Part shown: positions 53,570-62,800 of the stretch, one piece after another
Position numbering within the stretch: position 1 is the stretch's first letter
How the letters are laid out: each line of letters opens with the position of its first letter
Assembly (NCBI GenBank): GCA_963842295.1
Contig: CAWJFY010000005.1
Coordinates: 1-64,000 of the forward strand
Direction: 5' to 3'
Length of the DNA: 64,000 bases
Source of the DNA: JAJNBA01 sp963842295
GTDB taxonomy: Bacteria; Actinomycetota; UBA4738; HRBIN12
Notes under the pieces: model-generated
Databases searched by the model: none
What the model saw: only the letters and a program-made list of their open reading frames with translations
What the model was told of the DNA's origin: nothing
Translations under genes and position numbers: made by a program

Positions 53570-53675
53570 ACGGTGAGGAAGAGTACCCGGCGGCCTGAGC
53601 CCATACCAAAGGTCATGCGTTGCGGGAGGCGGCAACTCGCCGGGGAGCCTCGCGCCCTGAACCGATCGGGCGGGC

Positions 53676-53729
53676 CTTCCGGCCGGAAGTCTCGGGAAAG
53701 AGTTCGGGCCCGCGGAGGGCGGGCCCGAA
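53676..53729. promoter_or_regulatory. palindrome plus perfect 11-bp hairpin in the trkA-kdpD intergenic region
   Basis: A 14-bp perfect palindrome CTTCCGGCCGGAAG (53676-53689) is followed by a hairpin with 11-bp perfect arms (53703-53713 and 53719-53729, arm TTCGGGCCCGC) around loop GGAGG. No T-run follows on either strand. It lies in a 328-base non-coding gap that otherwise contains only the boxes at 53832-53880. It may be an attenuator, a leader structure or a protein site. Confidence 0.5.
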
Positions 53730-53831
53730 TGATGAGGACGGATCCGGAGGTCCGACAACTGGAGGGAGTCATCGGCCCCCCGGATTTGACTCGGAGGATG
53801 GGTTCCTCTGTAGCCCATCTTCAAGAGCGGG

Positions 53832-53880
53832 GCGTGAGGGAAGCGTGAAGGTTCCATCCTCAGGCGTGAAGATGCCGTGA
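53832..53880 (+). promoter_or_regulatory. four phased GCGTGA boxes (OmpR/KdpE-type site)
   Basis: GCGTGA occurs at 53832, 53843 and 53864, with CCGTGA at 53875, giving spacings of 11, 21 and 11 bases. The reverse strand shows repeated TTCACG units, the 11-bp direct-repeat form bound by OmpR/PhoB-class regulators. The last box abuts the AAAGGGG ribosome site of the sensor kinase gene. Autoregulation by the encoded response regulator is the simplest reading. Confidence 0.6.
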
Positions 53881-53897
53881 AAGGGGCTTAGCGTGTC

Positions 53898-55346
53898 GTG
53901 GTCGTGAACCAGGGGCTGGAGTCGGAGGGCATCGCGAGGCTCACCCTCAGGGGGGTTGTGATCGGCCTGGTCACGCCGGCCATCGCCACGGTGGTGACGT
54001 TCCCGGTCGCGCCGTCGAGACCCGAGATCTCCATCGCCTTCTTCATGCTGGCGGTCGTGATCGCGGCGGTCGCGGGGGGGCTGTGGGGCGGCCTGATCGC
54101 AGGGATCCTCGCGTCGACGATCCGCCCCTTGGTCGTGGAGGACCCCCAGCTGACCTTCCGCTTCGACACCGTGGAAGACGTCGCGACCGGCGTGGTCTTC
54201 CTGTCCGTGGCTCTGGTCGTGGGCCTGCTCGTCGGGCAGGCCAGCGAAGACCGGGCGCGCGCCTCGCGCCGAGAGCGTGAGGCGCGCTTCCTCGGGACGC
54301 TCTCGAGCACCCTCCACACCCGAGAGATCCCCGACCGTGTCCTCGACGAGTTCGCCGAGGTGCTGATGGAGCCGTTCGCCCTCTCGAAGGTCGAGATCGA
54401 GGCGACGCTGGACGGAACGAACTTGAGAGCGGTCGCGAGGTCCGACGGGAACGTGATCGGAGGCCCGCGGGTGTCCGTGAAGCTCCTGACGGGCGATGCG
54501 TCCATCGGCTCGCTCGTCGCGGAGCGGCCGGCCGGGGGCCGTCCGTTCTCCCGCGACGACCAGCTCCTGCTCGAGGCCGCGGCCCGCCAGGCGACGGCGG
54601 CGCTCGACCGCGCCCGGCTGGACGCCCGAGCACGCAGCGCCCAGCTCGACGCGGAGACGAACCAGTTGCGAGCCGCGATGTTCTCCTCGGTCACTCACGA
54701 CCTGCGGACCCCGCTCGCGTCCATCAAGGCAGGCGTGACCAGCCTCCTCGATGTCAGCGTTCGCCACGACCCCGCGCAGGAGCGAGAGTTGCTGACCACG
54801 ATCCTGGAGGAGACCGATCGACTGAATCGGTTGGTCGGCAATCTGCTCGATCTGGCGAGGATCCGGGCGGGCGCTCTGACCCCGAACCGCCAGCCGGCGG
54901 CGATGGACGAGATCGTCGAGATCGTCCTCGCGAGGATGCGGCCGCGGCTCGCCGGTCACACGGTCACGACGGAGTTCCCGACGACGCTCCCGGACGTGTC
55001 GGTCGATCCCGTCCAGCTCGATCAGGTCCTGACGAACCTCCTCGAGAACGCCGGGCGGCATGCGCCCGAGGGCACCCAGATCCACGTGAGCGTCTCGTGG
55101 GTGCAGGACGCGGTGCAGGTCCGCATCGGCGACGAGGGGCCGGGGATCCCCCTCGAGGAGCGGGATCGGGTCTTCGAGGCGTTCTATCGGGGCTCCTCGA
55201 CCCCGGAGACGCCCGGCAGCGGGCTGGGCCTCGCGATCGCGCAGGCCGTGGTCGTCGCCCACGGTGGGCGGATCTGGATCGACGAAGCCGCCGGGGGCGG
55301 CTGCGTGGTGGCGTTCGAGATCCCCGGCGAGGAGCGGGGGCCGTGA
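53898..55346 (+). CDS. KdpD-like sensor histidine kinase (short form)
   Basis: This 482-residue kinase has a DUF4118 four-helix membrane domain (about 18-115; SIAFFMLAVVIAAVAGGLWG), a GAF-like domain (about 130-235), a HisKA domain with phospho-acceptor His in SSVTHDLRTPLASIKAG and a HATPase (NLLENAGRHAPEGTQ, GDEGPGIP, GSGLGLAIAQAVV). It matches KdpD without the N-terminal KdpD and UspA domains. GTG 53898 or 53901 is the start. It overlaps the regulator gene by 4 bases. Confidence 0.88.
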   Translation: MVVNQGLESEGIARLTLRGVVIGLVTPAIATVVTFPVAPSRPEISIAFFMLAVVIAAVAGGLWGGLIAGILASTIRPLVVEDPQLTFRFDTVEDVATGVVFLSVALVVGLLVGQASEDRARASRREREARFLGTLSSTLHTREIPDRVLDEFAEVLMEPFALSKVEIEATLDGTNLRAVARSDGNVIGGPRVSVKLLTGDASIGSLVAERPAGGRPFSRDDQLLLEAAARQATAALDRARLDARARSAQLDAETNQLRAAMFSSVTHDLRTPLASIKAGVTSLLDVSVRHDPAQERELLTTILEETDRLNRLVGNLLDLARIRAGALTPNRQPAAMDEIVEIVLARMRPRLAGHTVTTEFPTTLPDVSVDPVQLDQVLTNLLENAGRHAPEGTQIHVSVSWVQDAVQVRIGDEGPGIPLEERDRVFEAFYRGSSTPETPGSGLGLAIAQAVVVAHGGRIWIDEAAGGGCVVAFEIPGEERGP

Positions 55347-56041
55347 ACAGGGTGCTGGTGGTCGACGACGAGCCCCAGATCCGTCGCGCGCTGCGCACCA
55401 GCCTGGAGGCTCACGGCTACGAGGTGCAGACGGTGGGCACCGGCGAGGAGGCCGTGATCGGCGCGGCCGAGATCGCGCCTGAGCTGATGCTCCTCGACCT
55501 GGGGCTCCCGGACCTGGACGGCACCGAGGTGATCCGCCGCGTTCGCGGGTTCACCGATCTCCCGATCATCGTCCTCTCGGTCCGGGACAGCCAGCACGAC
55601 AAGGTGGCGGCGCTCGACGCCGGCGCGGACGACTACGTCACGAAACCGTTCGCGATGGAGGAGCTGTTGGCGAGGGCGCGGGCGGCGATGCGCCGGGCGC
55701 AGCCCGGCGAGCCGCCCGCGCCCTCGATGCGATACGGCTCGCTCGAGGTCGACGTCGGCCGGCGGCTCGTGACGCTCGACGGCGATCCGCTCCGGCTCAC
55801 GCCGACCGAGTACCTGCTCCTCGAGGCGTTCGTGACCAATCCCGGGAAGCTCCTCACCCACCAGTGGCTCCTGAGGAAGGTCTGGGGACAGGGCTACGGG
55901 ACGGAGACCACCTACCTGCGGACCTATGTCCGGGCTCTTCGCAAGAAGCTGGCCGACGACGCGCAGGCGCCGCAGCTGATCGTCACGGAGCCCGGTGTCG
56001 GTTACCGCTGGATCGCGGAAGGCTCCGGCAGCGAGTCGTAG
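55343..56041 (+). CDS. KdpE-like response regulator
   Basis: This 232-residue OmpR-family regulator has a receiver with acidic pocket VVDDEPQ, phosphorylated Asp 52 (LLDLGLPDLDG) and the Lys in DDYVTKPF, plus a winged helix (LRLTPTEYLLLEAFVTNPGK, GQGYGTETTYLRTYVRALRK). The tail VTEPGVGYRWIAE is close to KdpE. No kdpFABC pump lies in the window, so the targets may be the adjacent K+ transport genes. Confidence 0.9.
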   Translation: MNRVLVVDDEPQIRRALRTSLEAHGYEVQTVGTGEEAVIGAAEIAPELMLLDLGLPDLDGTEVIRRVRGFTDLPIIVLSVRDSQHDKVAALDAGADDYVTKPFAMEELLARARAAMRRAQPGEPPAPSMRYGSLEVDVGRRLVTLDGDPLRLTPTEYLLLEAFVTNPGKLLTHQWLLRKVWGQGYGTETTYLRTYVRALRKKLADDAQAPQLIVTEPGVGYRWIAEGSGSES

Positions 56042-56051
56042 CATCCTCCGG

Positions 56052-58403
56052 ATGGCGACGAGGACCGAGGGCGGCGCGGGCGTCGGCGGTGCTCTGAAGC
56101 GCCTCCTGGTCGGACGCGCTCTGTCGACGTATTCCCAGGAGCACCAGCTCCTGCCCAAGACGCTCGCCCTGCCGGTTTTCTCCTCGGACACGCTCTCCTC
56201 GGTGGCGTACGCCACCGAGGAGATGATGCTCGTTCTCGTGACCGCGGGGGTCGCCGCGCTTTCCTATCGGCTCCCCATCGCGCTCGCGATCGCCGCTCTC
56301 CTCGCGATCGTGGTGACGTCCTACCGGCAGACGGTGCGCGCCTACCCTCGCGGCGGCGGCTCGTACATCGTCGCCCGGGAGAACCTGGGAACGGTTCCCG
56401 GCCTGGTGGCCGCGGCGGCGATCCTCACGGACTACGTCCTCACCGTGGCGGTGTCCGTCACCGCGGGGACCGTCGCGATCACCTCGGCGGCACCTTCGCT
56501 CGCGGCACACAAGGTCTTGATCGCATCCCTGCTCGTCGCGTTCGTCACGGCGGCCAACCTCCGAGGCGTGAAGGAGGCCGGCGCCTTCTTCGCGCTCCCG
56601 ACCTACGGATTCGTCGCGATCGTTGCCGGCACGATCCTGACCGGCCTGTGGCAATGCCTGTCCGAGTGCCGGGTCGCGGATACCGCCGACCTGCCCGTCG
56701 AGCCCGTGGCCACCGTGACGCTGTTCCTCCTCCTGCGGGCGTTCTCTTCGGGCGCCTCGGCGCTCACGGGAGTCGAGGCGGTCGCCGACGGCGTGCAGGC
56801 CTTCCGGAGACCCCAATCGAAGAACGCCGCCGCAACGCTGGCGATCATGGGCGCGCTCGCGACGGTGCTGTTCCTCGGCATCACCGTCATGTCTGAGCTG
56901 CTGCATGTCAGGATCACCGAGGAGATCGCGCACTCGCGGTCGCTGCTCTCGTTGATCGGCGACGCGATCTTCGGCCGCGGGCTCTGGTTCATCGTCCTGC
57001 AGGTCTTCACCGCGGGGATCCTCGTCTTGGCCGCGAACACCGCGTTCCAGGACTTCCCCCGGCTCTCGTCGATCCTCGCGCGCGACCAGTTCGTGCCGAG
57101 CCAGCTCCGGAACCGCGGCGACCGTCTGGTGTTCTCCAACGGTGTCATCGTGCTGGCGGGTCTCGCGATCTTCCTGATCTGGCACTACGACGCGGTACTC
57201 ACGGACCTGATCCAGCTCTACGTGATCGGCGTCTTCACCGCCTTCACGCTCTCGCAGGCGGGGATGGTCCGGCGCTGGTTCCGGGTGAGAGGGGCGGGCT
57301 GGCAGTGGCGCGCCACCCTGAACGGGGTCGGCGCCACCGTCACGGGCGTCGTGCTCGTGGTCGCCACGATCACGAAGTTCGCGAAGGGTGCGTACGTGGT
57401 GGTGATCGCGATCCCGATCATCGTCACCTTCTTCCTGCTGATCAACCGGCACTATCGGCGGATCGGGCGGCTGCTCGCGGCCGGCCGGCTCACCGGCGAT
57501 GTCGTCGCGACGAACTCCTTCGTGCTCCTGGTCGGTGACTTCGGCCCCGCCACCATCGATGCGGTCTCCTACCTGTTCACGATCCGGTGCCAGGAGCTGG
57601 TTGCTCTCTGGGTTGGCCCCGAGGATCGGCTCGATGAGGCCCGCGAGACGTGGCGTCGCTTCGCACCTCGCTACGACGACCTCGAGCTGCTTCCACGTGG
57701 GGAGGAGCATCCGGTCCGCGCCATCCATCGATTCCTGAAACAGCGACGGTTCGGCACGGACTTCGTGACGATCGTGATCCCCGAGGTGGTGTCGTCGGGG
57801 TCGCTCTTCCAGCTCGTCCGGCAGCGAGCGGCGTTCCTGCTGAAGACGTCGCTGCTGTTCCAGCCGGGCGTCGTGGTGACCAACGTCCCGCTCGTCCCGG
57901 GGGAGCCACACGCCGTGTCCGGCGCACGCCCGATCGAGCGGCCCCGCAGCGAGGTCATCGTGCCCGTGTCCAGCGTGCAGGACGCCACCGTGCGGGCGAT
58001 CGTCTACGCGAAATCGCTTCAGCCCTCGTCGGTCGAGGCCATCCACATGGCGGCCGATCCCGAGGAGATCCCGCGCGTGGTCGAAGGCTGGCACGACCGG
58101 CGGATAGACGTCCCGCTCGTCTTGGTCGAGGCGCCCTTCCGCGACCTCGGTCCTCCGCTGCTCGAAGAGATCAGGACCCGAACGGCCCGCGGCGACACCG
58201 TCGTGACCGTCGTCCTTCCGGAGCTGGTGCCGGAGCACTGGTGGCAGAACCTGCTGCACAACCAGTCGGCGTTGTTCTTCAAACGGATCCTGCTCTTCGA
58301 GCAGGATGTCGTCGTGACGAGCGTTCCGTACCACCTCGCGGCGCCGGAGACGCTCCGCAACGCGCAGAACGGCGAAGCGCCCCGGAGCCCCGAGGTACGC
58401 TAG
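56052..58403 (+). CDS. KimA-like APC-family potassium transporter
   Basis: This 783-residue protein has about 12 helices of the amino acid-polyamine-organocation fold and a long C-terminal cytosolic domain (about 460-783), as in KimA/YdaO K+/H+ symporters. Family-like features are VFSSDTLSSVAYATEEMMLV, TYSQEHQLLPKTLALP and YPRGGGSYIVARENLG. It begins 10 bases after the response regulator, so the three genes form an operon. K+ as substrate is inferred from family and neighbours. Confidence 0.85.
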   Translation: MATRTEGGAGVGGALKRLLVGRALSTYSQEHQLLPKTLALPVFSSDTLSSVAYATEEMMLVLVTAGVAALSYRLPIALAIAALLAIVVTSYRQTVRAYPRGGGSYIVARENLGTVPGLVAAAAILTDYVLTVAVSVTAGTVAITSAAPSLAAHKVLIASLLVAFVTAANLRGVKEAGAFFALPTYGFVAIVAGTILTGLWQCLSECRVADTADLPVEPVATVTLFLLLRAFSSGASALTGVEAVADGVQAFRRPQSKNAAATLAIMGALATVLFLGITVMSELLHVRITEEIAHSRSLLSLIGDAIFGRGLWFIVLQVFTAGILVLAANTAFQDFPRLSSILARDQFVPSQLRNRGDRLVFSNGVIVLAGLAIFLIWHYDAVLTDLIQLYVIGVFTAFTLSQAGMVRRWFRVRGAGWQWRATLNGVGATVTGVVLVVATITKFAKGAYVVVIAIPIIVTFFLLINRHYRRIGRLLAAGRLTGDVVATNSFVLLVGDFGPATIDAVSYLFTIRCQELVALWVGPEDRLDEARETWRRFAPRYDDLELLPRGEEHPVRAIHRFLKQRRFGTDFVTIVIPEVVSSGSLFQLVRQRAAFLLKTSLLFQPGVVVTNVPLVPGEPHAVSGARPIERPRSEVIVPVSSVQDATVRAIVYAKSLQPSSVEAIHMAADPEEIPRVVEGWHDRRIDVPLVLVEAPFRDLGPPLLEEIRTRTARGDTVVTVVLPELVPEHWWQNLLHNQSALFFKRILLFEQDVVVTSVPYHLAAPETLRNAQNGEAPRSPEVR

Positions 58404-58407
58404 CCAC

Positions 58408-58887
58408 GTGAACATCCGGCCCGCCACCAAGGATGATGCCGACTTCATCGGGACGATGCTCTACGAGGCCGCTCGGTGGAACCCCGACTGGCCGCGCGAG
58501 TCGATCGAGGAGTTCCTGGACGAGCCGAGCCTCCGTCGCTACCACGAGGATTGGGGGCGCGAGGGCGACGGCGGCGTGGTGGCGGAGATCGACGCGGAGC
58601 CGGTCGGCGCCGCGTGGTACCGCGTGTTCACCGAGGAGACGCCGGGACTCGGGTTCGTGAACGGGAAGACGCCCGAGCTCAGCATCGCCGTCGGTCCGCT
58701 CCACCGGCGGAAGGGGATCGGCCAGGCGCTCCTGCGGTCCTGCATGGTTCAAGCGCGCGAGGAGGGATTCCAGGCGTTGTCGCTTTCCGTCGCCGTGCAC
58801 AACCGCTCGCGGATGATGTACCAGCGCGCCGGGTTCGAGAAGATCCGCGAATCCGGCGAGTCCTGGACGATGCTGGCCAACCTGTAG
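58408..58887 (+). CDS. GNAT family N-acetyltransferase
   Basis: This 159-residue acetyltransferase has MNIRPATKDDADFIGTMLYE in strand 1, VAEIDAEPVGAAWYRVFTEE, acetyl-CoA loop LSIAVGPLHRRKGIGQALLR (RKGIGxA motif) and LSVAVHNRSRMMYQRAGFEK. The substrate is unknown. GTG 58408 follows the KimA gene by 4 bases. The stop overlaps the start of the next gene (TAGTG). Confidence 0.9.
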   Translation: MNIRPATKDDADFIGTMLYEAARWNPDWPRESIEEFLDEPSLRRYHEDWGREGDGGVVAEIDAEPVGAAWYRVFTEETPGLGFVNGKTPELSIAVGPLHRRKGIGQALLRSCMVQAREEGFQALSLSVAVHNRSRMMYQRAGFEKIRESGESWTMLANL

Positions 58888-59867
58888 TGCCGCCCGAGCG
58901 CCCACTGGTCGCGATCGTCGACGCGGTCGACCGGGTGCTCCCCGATCTCCGCGACGTCGAGGCGCTCGCGCGGACCGTGCAGACCCGAGGCGTCGAGGAC
59001 CTCGAGGAGCACCTCGCGGATCTCGAGGTCGTCTTCGCCTGGAACTTCGACCGACCTCGGCTGCTCGACGTCGTGCCGCGGGCGCCGCGTCTCCGGTGGA
59101 TCCAATCGATCTCCGCGGGGGTGGAGGAGCTCGCCCATCCCGTGCTCTCGGAGCATGGCGTCGTCCTGACGAACGCGGCCGGGGTCTACGACCCCGGCCT
59201 CGCCGAATCGGTATTGGGGTTCCTCCTCGCGTTCTCCGCCCGGATCCTCGAGAGCGGGCGCCGCGCGCCGGGGGACTGGGTGCCCGGACCGATGCGGCTC
59301 CTCCGCGGCACGCTCGCGCTCGTCGTCGGCGCGGGCTCGATCGGGACCGAGACCGGGCGTCTGCTCCGGTCCGCCGGGTTGCAGGTCCGCGGTGTAGCGC
59401 GGACGGCCCGCCCGGCCGACGACGTGTTCGGATCGATCGCCGGCCCCGACGCCCTCGAGGAGGAGCTCGCGCTCGCCGATCACGTCGTGAACGTGCTCCC
59501 GATCACGCCCGCGACGCGGGGGATGTTCGGGGCCGCCCAGTTCGCCTCGATGAAGCCGACCGCGGTCTTCGTGAACATCGGTCGGGGCGCGACGGTGGAC
59601 GAAGAAGCGCTGGTCGCCGCATTACGCGAGGGCGTGATCGCCGGCGCGGCGCTCGACGTCTTCGAGGTGGAGCCGCTTCCTGCAGAGAGCCCGCTGTGGC
59701 GGATGCCGAACGTCCTGGTGTCGCCGCACCGCGCCGGCGATCACGAGGGTTGGGAGTCAGACGTCGTCGCGCTCTTCGTCGACAACCTCGAGCGATTCGT
59801 CGCCGGCGAGCCGCTCCGCAACGTCGTCGACATCGAGCTCGGCTACGCCCCTGGGGGTCGCTCCTAG
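58887..59867 (+). CDS. D-isomer-specific 2-hydroxyacid dehydrogenase
   Basis: This 326-residue NAD(P)-dependent dehydrogenase has the Rossmann motif LVVGAGSIGTETGRLL and the catalytic trio: Arg in VFVNIGRGATVDEEAL, Glu in LDVFEVEPLPAESPLW, His in VLVSPHRAGDHEGWES. Members reduce 2-keto acids such as glyoxylate or hydroxypyruvate. GTG 58887 shares a base with the GNAT stop. The C-terminus LRNVVDIELGYAP is typical. Confidence 0.9.
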   Translation: MPPERPLVAIVDAVDRVLPDLRDVEALARTVQTRGVEDLEEHLADLEVVFAWNFDRPRLLDVVPRAPRLRWIQSISAGVEELAHPVLSEHGVVLTNAAGVYDPGLAESVLGFLLAFSARILESGRRAPGDWVPGPMRLLRGTLALVVGAGSIGTETGRLLRSAGLQVRGVARTARPADDVFGSIAGPDALEEELALADHVVNVLPITPATRGMFGAAQFASMKPTAVFVNIGRGATVDEEALVAALREGVIAGAALDVFEVEPLPAESPLWRMPNVLVSPHRAGDHEGWESDVVALFVDNLERFVAGEPLRNVVDIELGYAPGGRS

Positions 59868-62800
59868 GCGGGCGGCGCCAAGAGCCGCTCCGCCTCACCG
59901 ATCCAGGCGGTCGCCCCCATCATCCGGAAGAGCTCGAGCGCGCGCGACAAGGCCGGCTCGGCCTCGGCTCGGCGGCCCGCGGCGATCAGGCGCTCCGCGA
60001 GCCTCATCCGCGCGTACGCCTCGTCCGGCGCCGCACCCATCTCCCCGAGGAGGTCCGCCGCGCCGGCGATGTCGTCCGATGCCCAGAGCCGCGCCGCGCG
60101 CACCCAGTCCGACGGGAGGCGCTCGCCCCCGAGGGCCAGGAGATCGTCGCCACGCCCCCGCGCCGTGAGCACGATCGACGCCTGGAGGATCCACCACGAC
60201 CAGTCCAGCGACGGTTCGGCGGCGTTCAGATCCAGGATCTCCTCCACGACCACCTCCGCCTCGTCCCCGCGGCCCGCGACGAGGAGCGCCCTCGCGCGTT
60301 CGGCGAGGCAGGGCAACAGCGCCTGTGGATCACCTGCCTCCCGACCGGCGTCGACCGCCCGATCGGCGTCCTCGAACGCCCCCGCCAGGTCGCCCCGGCC
60401 CCGCCGGATCCTCGACCGGCTGTGTCGGTGCTGCGTCTCGATGTAGTGGGGCGCGCCCGCCTCGATACGGGCGATCTCGGCGTCGTGGATCGCGAGCGAC
60501 TCGTCCCATCGTCCGGCGAGGCAGTAGTCGAACGCGACCTCCGCGAGGTTCCAGATGATCGCGCCCTGGATGCCGAAGCGCCGGGCGGCCTCGAGGTTGC
60601 GCTCGTGGACCGGGATCGCGGCGTTTACGTCGCCGACGAGGAAGTAGCTGACCCCGAGGTTGACCCGGCCGCGCGTCACGTGCCAGGGGCTGTTGGCTCG
60701 CTCCGCGATCGCGATTCCCTCCTCGAGGTCGCGGAACCCCTCGTCCGTGTCGCCGCGATTGATCAGCGCCGTGCCGAGGGAGCTCAGCGCGAACGCCTGA
60801 AGATCGTCCTGTTCGAGCTCCCGCGCCATCGCCAGAGCCTCCCGTCCGATCCCGATCGCGTCGTCGTGGCGGCCGGCGACCATGAAGTACCGAGCCAGGT
60901 GGGACTTCACGGCGGCGAGCTCGGGGGTCGGTGGGAGGCCGTCCGCGAGCGTCATCGCGCGCTCGATGTGGGTCTGCGCTTCCTCGCCCATCCCGCGCCG
61001 CCACGCCAGGTCGCCGATCAGGAGCTCCGCCTCCGCGGCCGCGTCCCGCTGGTCCGACGCGAGGAAGCCGTCCCTCGCCTCCGTCAACTCCTCCGATCCC
61101 GCGTCGCGGTCGAGCGAGAGGGTCCGGCCGTACCGGAGCAGCAACGCCGACCGCTCCGGATCGTCCGGAGGCCAGAGATCCACCGCGGCCGCGTAGGCGC
61201 GCTCGGCGGCGGCGTACGCTCCCAAAGCGTCCGCCCGCTCGCCCGCCGCTCGAAGCGCGAGCCGGGCCGGACCCTCCAACGCCGTCGCGTCGAGGCCGGC
61301 GGCTCGGGTCAGCTCGAGCGCAGACCCGTAATGGTGGGCGAGCAGCTCCGCCCGGTCCTCCACTCGGTCGCCGCCGAGCGATCCGATCCAGGCCGCCGCC
61401 TCGCGATGTTTCTCCCCCCGCGCACCGCGCGGGATCTGCCCGTAGGCCACGTCTCGGACCAGGAGATGGAGGAACGCGTATTCGGTCTCGCCGCCGACCG
61501 AGGAACGGCGCGACCGGCGAACGAATCGACCGCGTTCGAGCTCGTGGAGCCGTCGCTCGAGATCGGCTCGCTCGCGCGCGCCGATCGCGGCGACCGCTCC
61601 GACCCAGAAAGTCTTGCCCACCACCGCGGCGTCCTGCAGCAGGGACTTGTCCTCCGGGTTCAGTCCGTCGAGCCGTGCGGCGATGATGCCTTGCACGGAG
61701 CCCGGGAGCTCCGCTGCTGCAAGGTCGGTGACGGATCGATCCGCGGCCATCCGGGCGAACTCTTCCGCGTACAAAGGGTTCCCGCCCGCGCGGACCAAGA
61801 GCGCCGACTGCAGCTCCGCGGGCAGGACGGAACGGTCGAGGAGCCCCGCGAGCAGCACCGCGGTCTCCTCGTCCGAGAGCGGGGCGAGCGAGAGGGTCGT
61901 CGCGTTCAGCTTGCCGCCGCCCCAGCCCGGCCGGCGGGCCAGGAGCTCCGGCCTCGCCGTGCACACCATCAGGAGTGGGACGTCCCGCGTCCAGTCGATC
62001 AGGTCGTCGAGGAAGTCGAGGAGGCCGTCGTCGGCCCAGTGCAGATCCTCGAACACCAGGACGGTCGCGCGGCGCTCGGCGAGGGCCTCGAGGAAGCGAC
62101 GCCAGGCCGCGGGCCCGTCCTCCATCGTCTCCGAGCCGGCGTCTCGCTCTCGGGTCAGCCCGATCAGGGGGCGCAGGTGGCGTGCGACCCAGCGCTGCTC
62201 GTCCTCCTCCGCGATCAGCTCGGTGACGCTCCGGTCCACCTTGTCCGCGGCCTCGCCATCGGTGTCCGTCTCCAGGATGCCCGCCTCGGCCTTGATCATC
62301 TCGCCGAGGGCCCAATAGCTCACGCCGTCTCCGTAGGGCAGGCACCGGCCCTGTCGCCAGGTGATCAGATCCGGCATCCCTTCGATGTGGACGAAGAGCT
62401 CGTGCACCAGGCGGCTCTTCCCGATACCCGGCTCGCCGACCAGCGTGACGAGCTGTGGCTCGGCCTGATGTCGCGCCCGATCGAGGGCGTCCCGGAGGAG
62501 GGCGAGCTCCCGCTCACGCCCGACGAGCGCGGTGTCGACCCGACGGGTGATGTCGATGCCGTAATGGGATCGCGCCTCGACCGCCTCCCACGCCTGCACG
62601 GGATCGACCTTCCCCTTCGCCTCCACCCGCTCGGCCTCCCGGTACTCGATCGCGCGTTCCGTCGCCACGTAGGTGGCCTCGCCCACCAGGATCCCGTCCA
62701 CCGGGGCTGAGGTCTGGAGCCGAGCCGCGGTGTTGACGACGTCTCCGGCCGCCATCCCCTCGCCCGCGAGCGGATGCGCGCCGAGCGAGACCAACGCCTC

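Noticed and set aside
53570..53897. A ydaO-type c-di-AMP riboswitch ahead of the potassium operon
   Set aside because: I could not find the conserved ydaO core sequence; only unassigned hairpins and protein-type boxes are visible. A covariance-model search would settle it.
55983..58448. An 821-codon minus-strand open frame opposite the KimA-like gene
   Set aside because: Low-complexity Arg/Glu/His text and full overlap with a well-supported transporter gene.
59096..62710. A 1204-codon open frame on the plus strand opposite the large cyclase gene
   Set aside because: It has no domain or membrane pattern, is dominated by Arg, Gly, Glu and Pro, and mirrors the codons of the intact cyclase-ATPase-TPR gene on the minus strand. 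This is a usual shadow in high-GC DNA.
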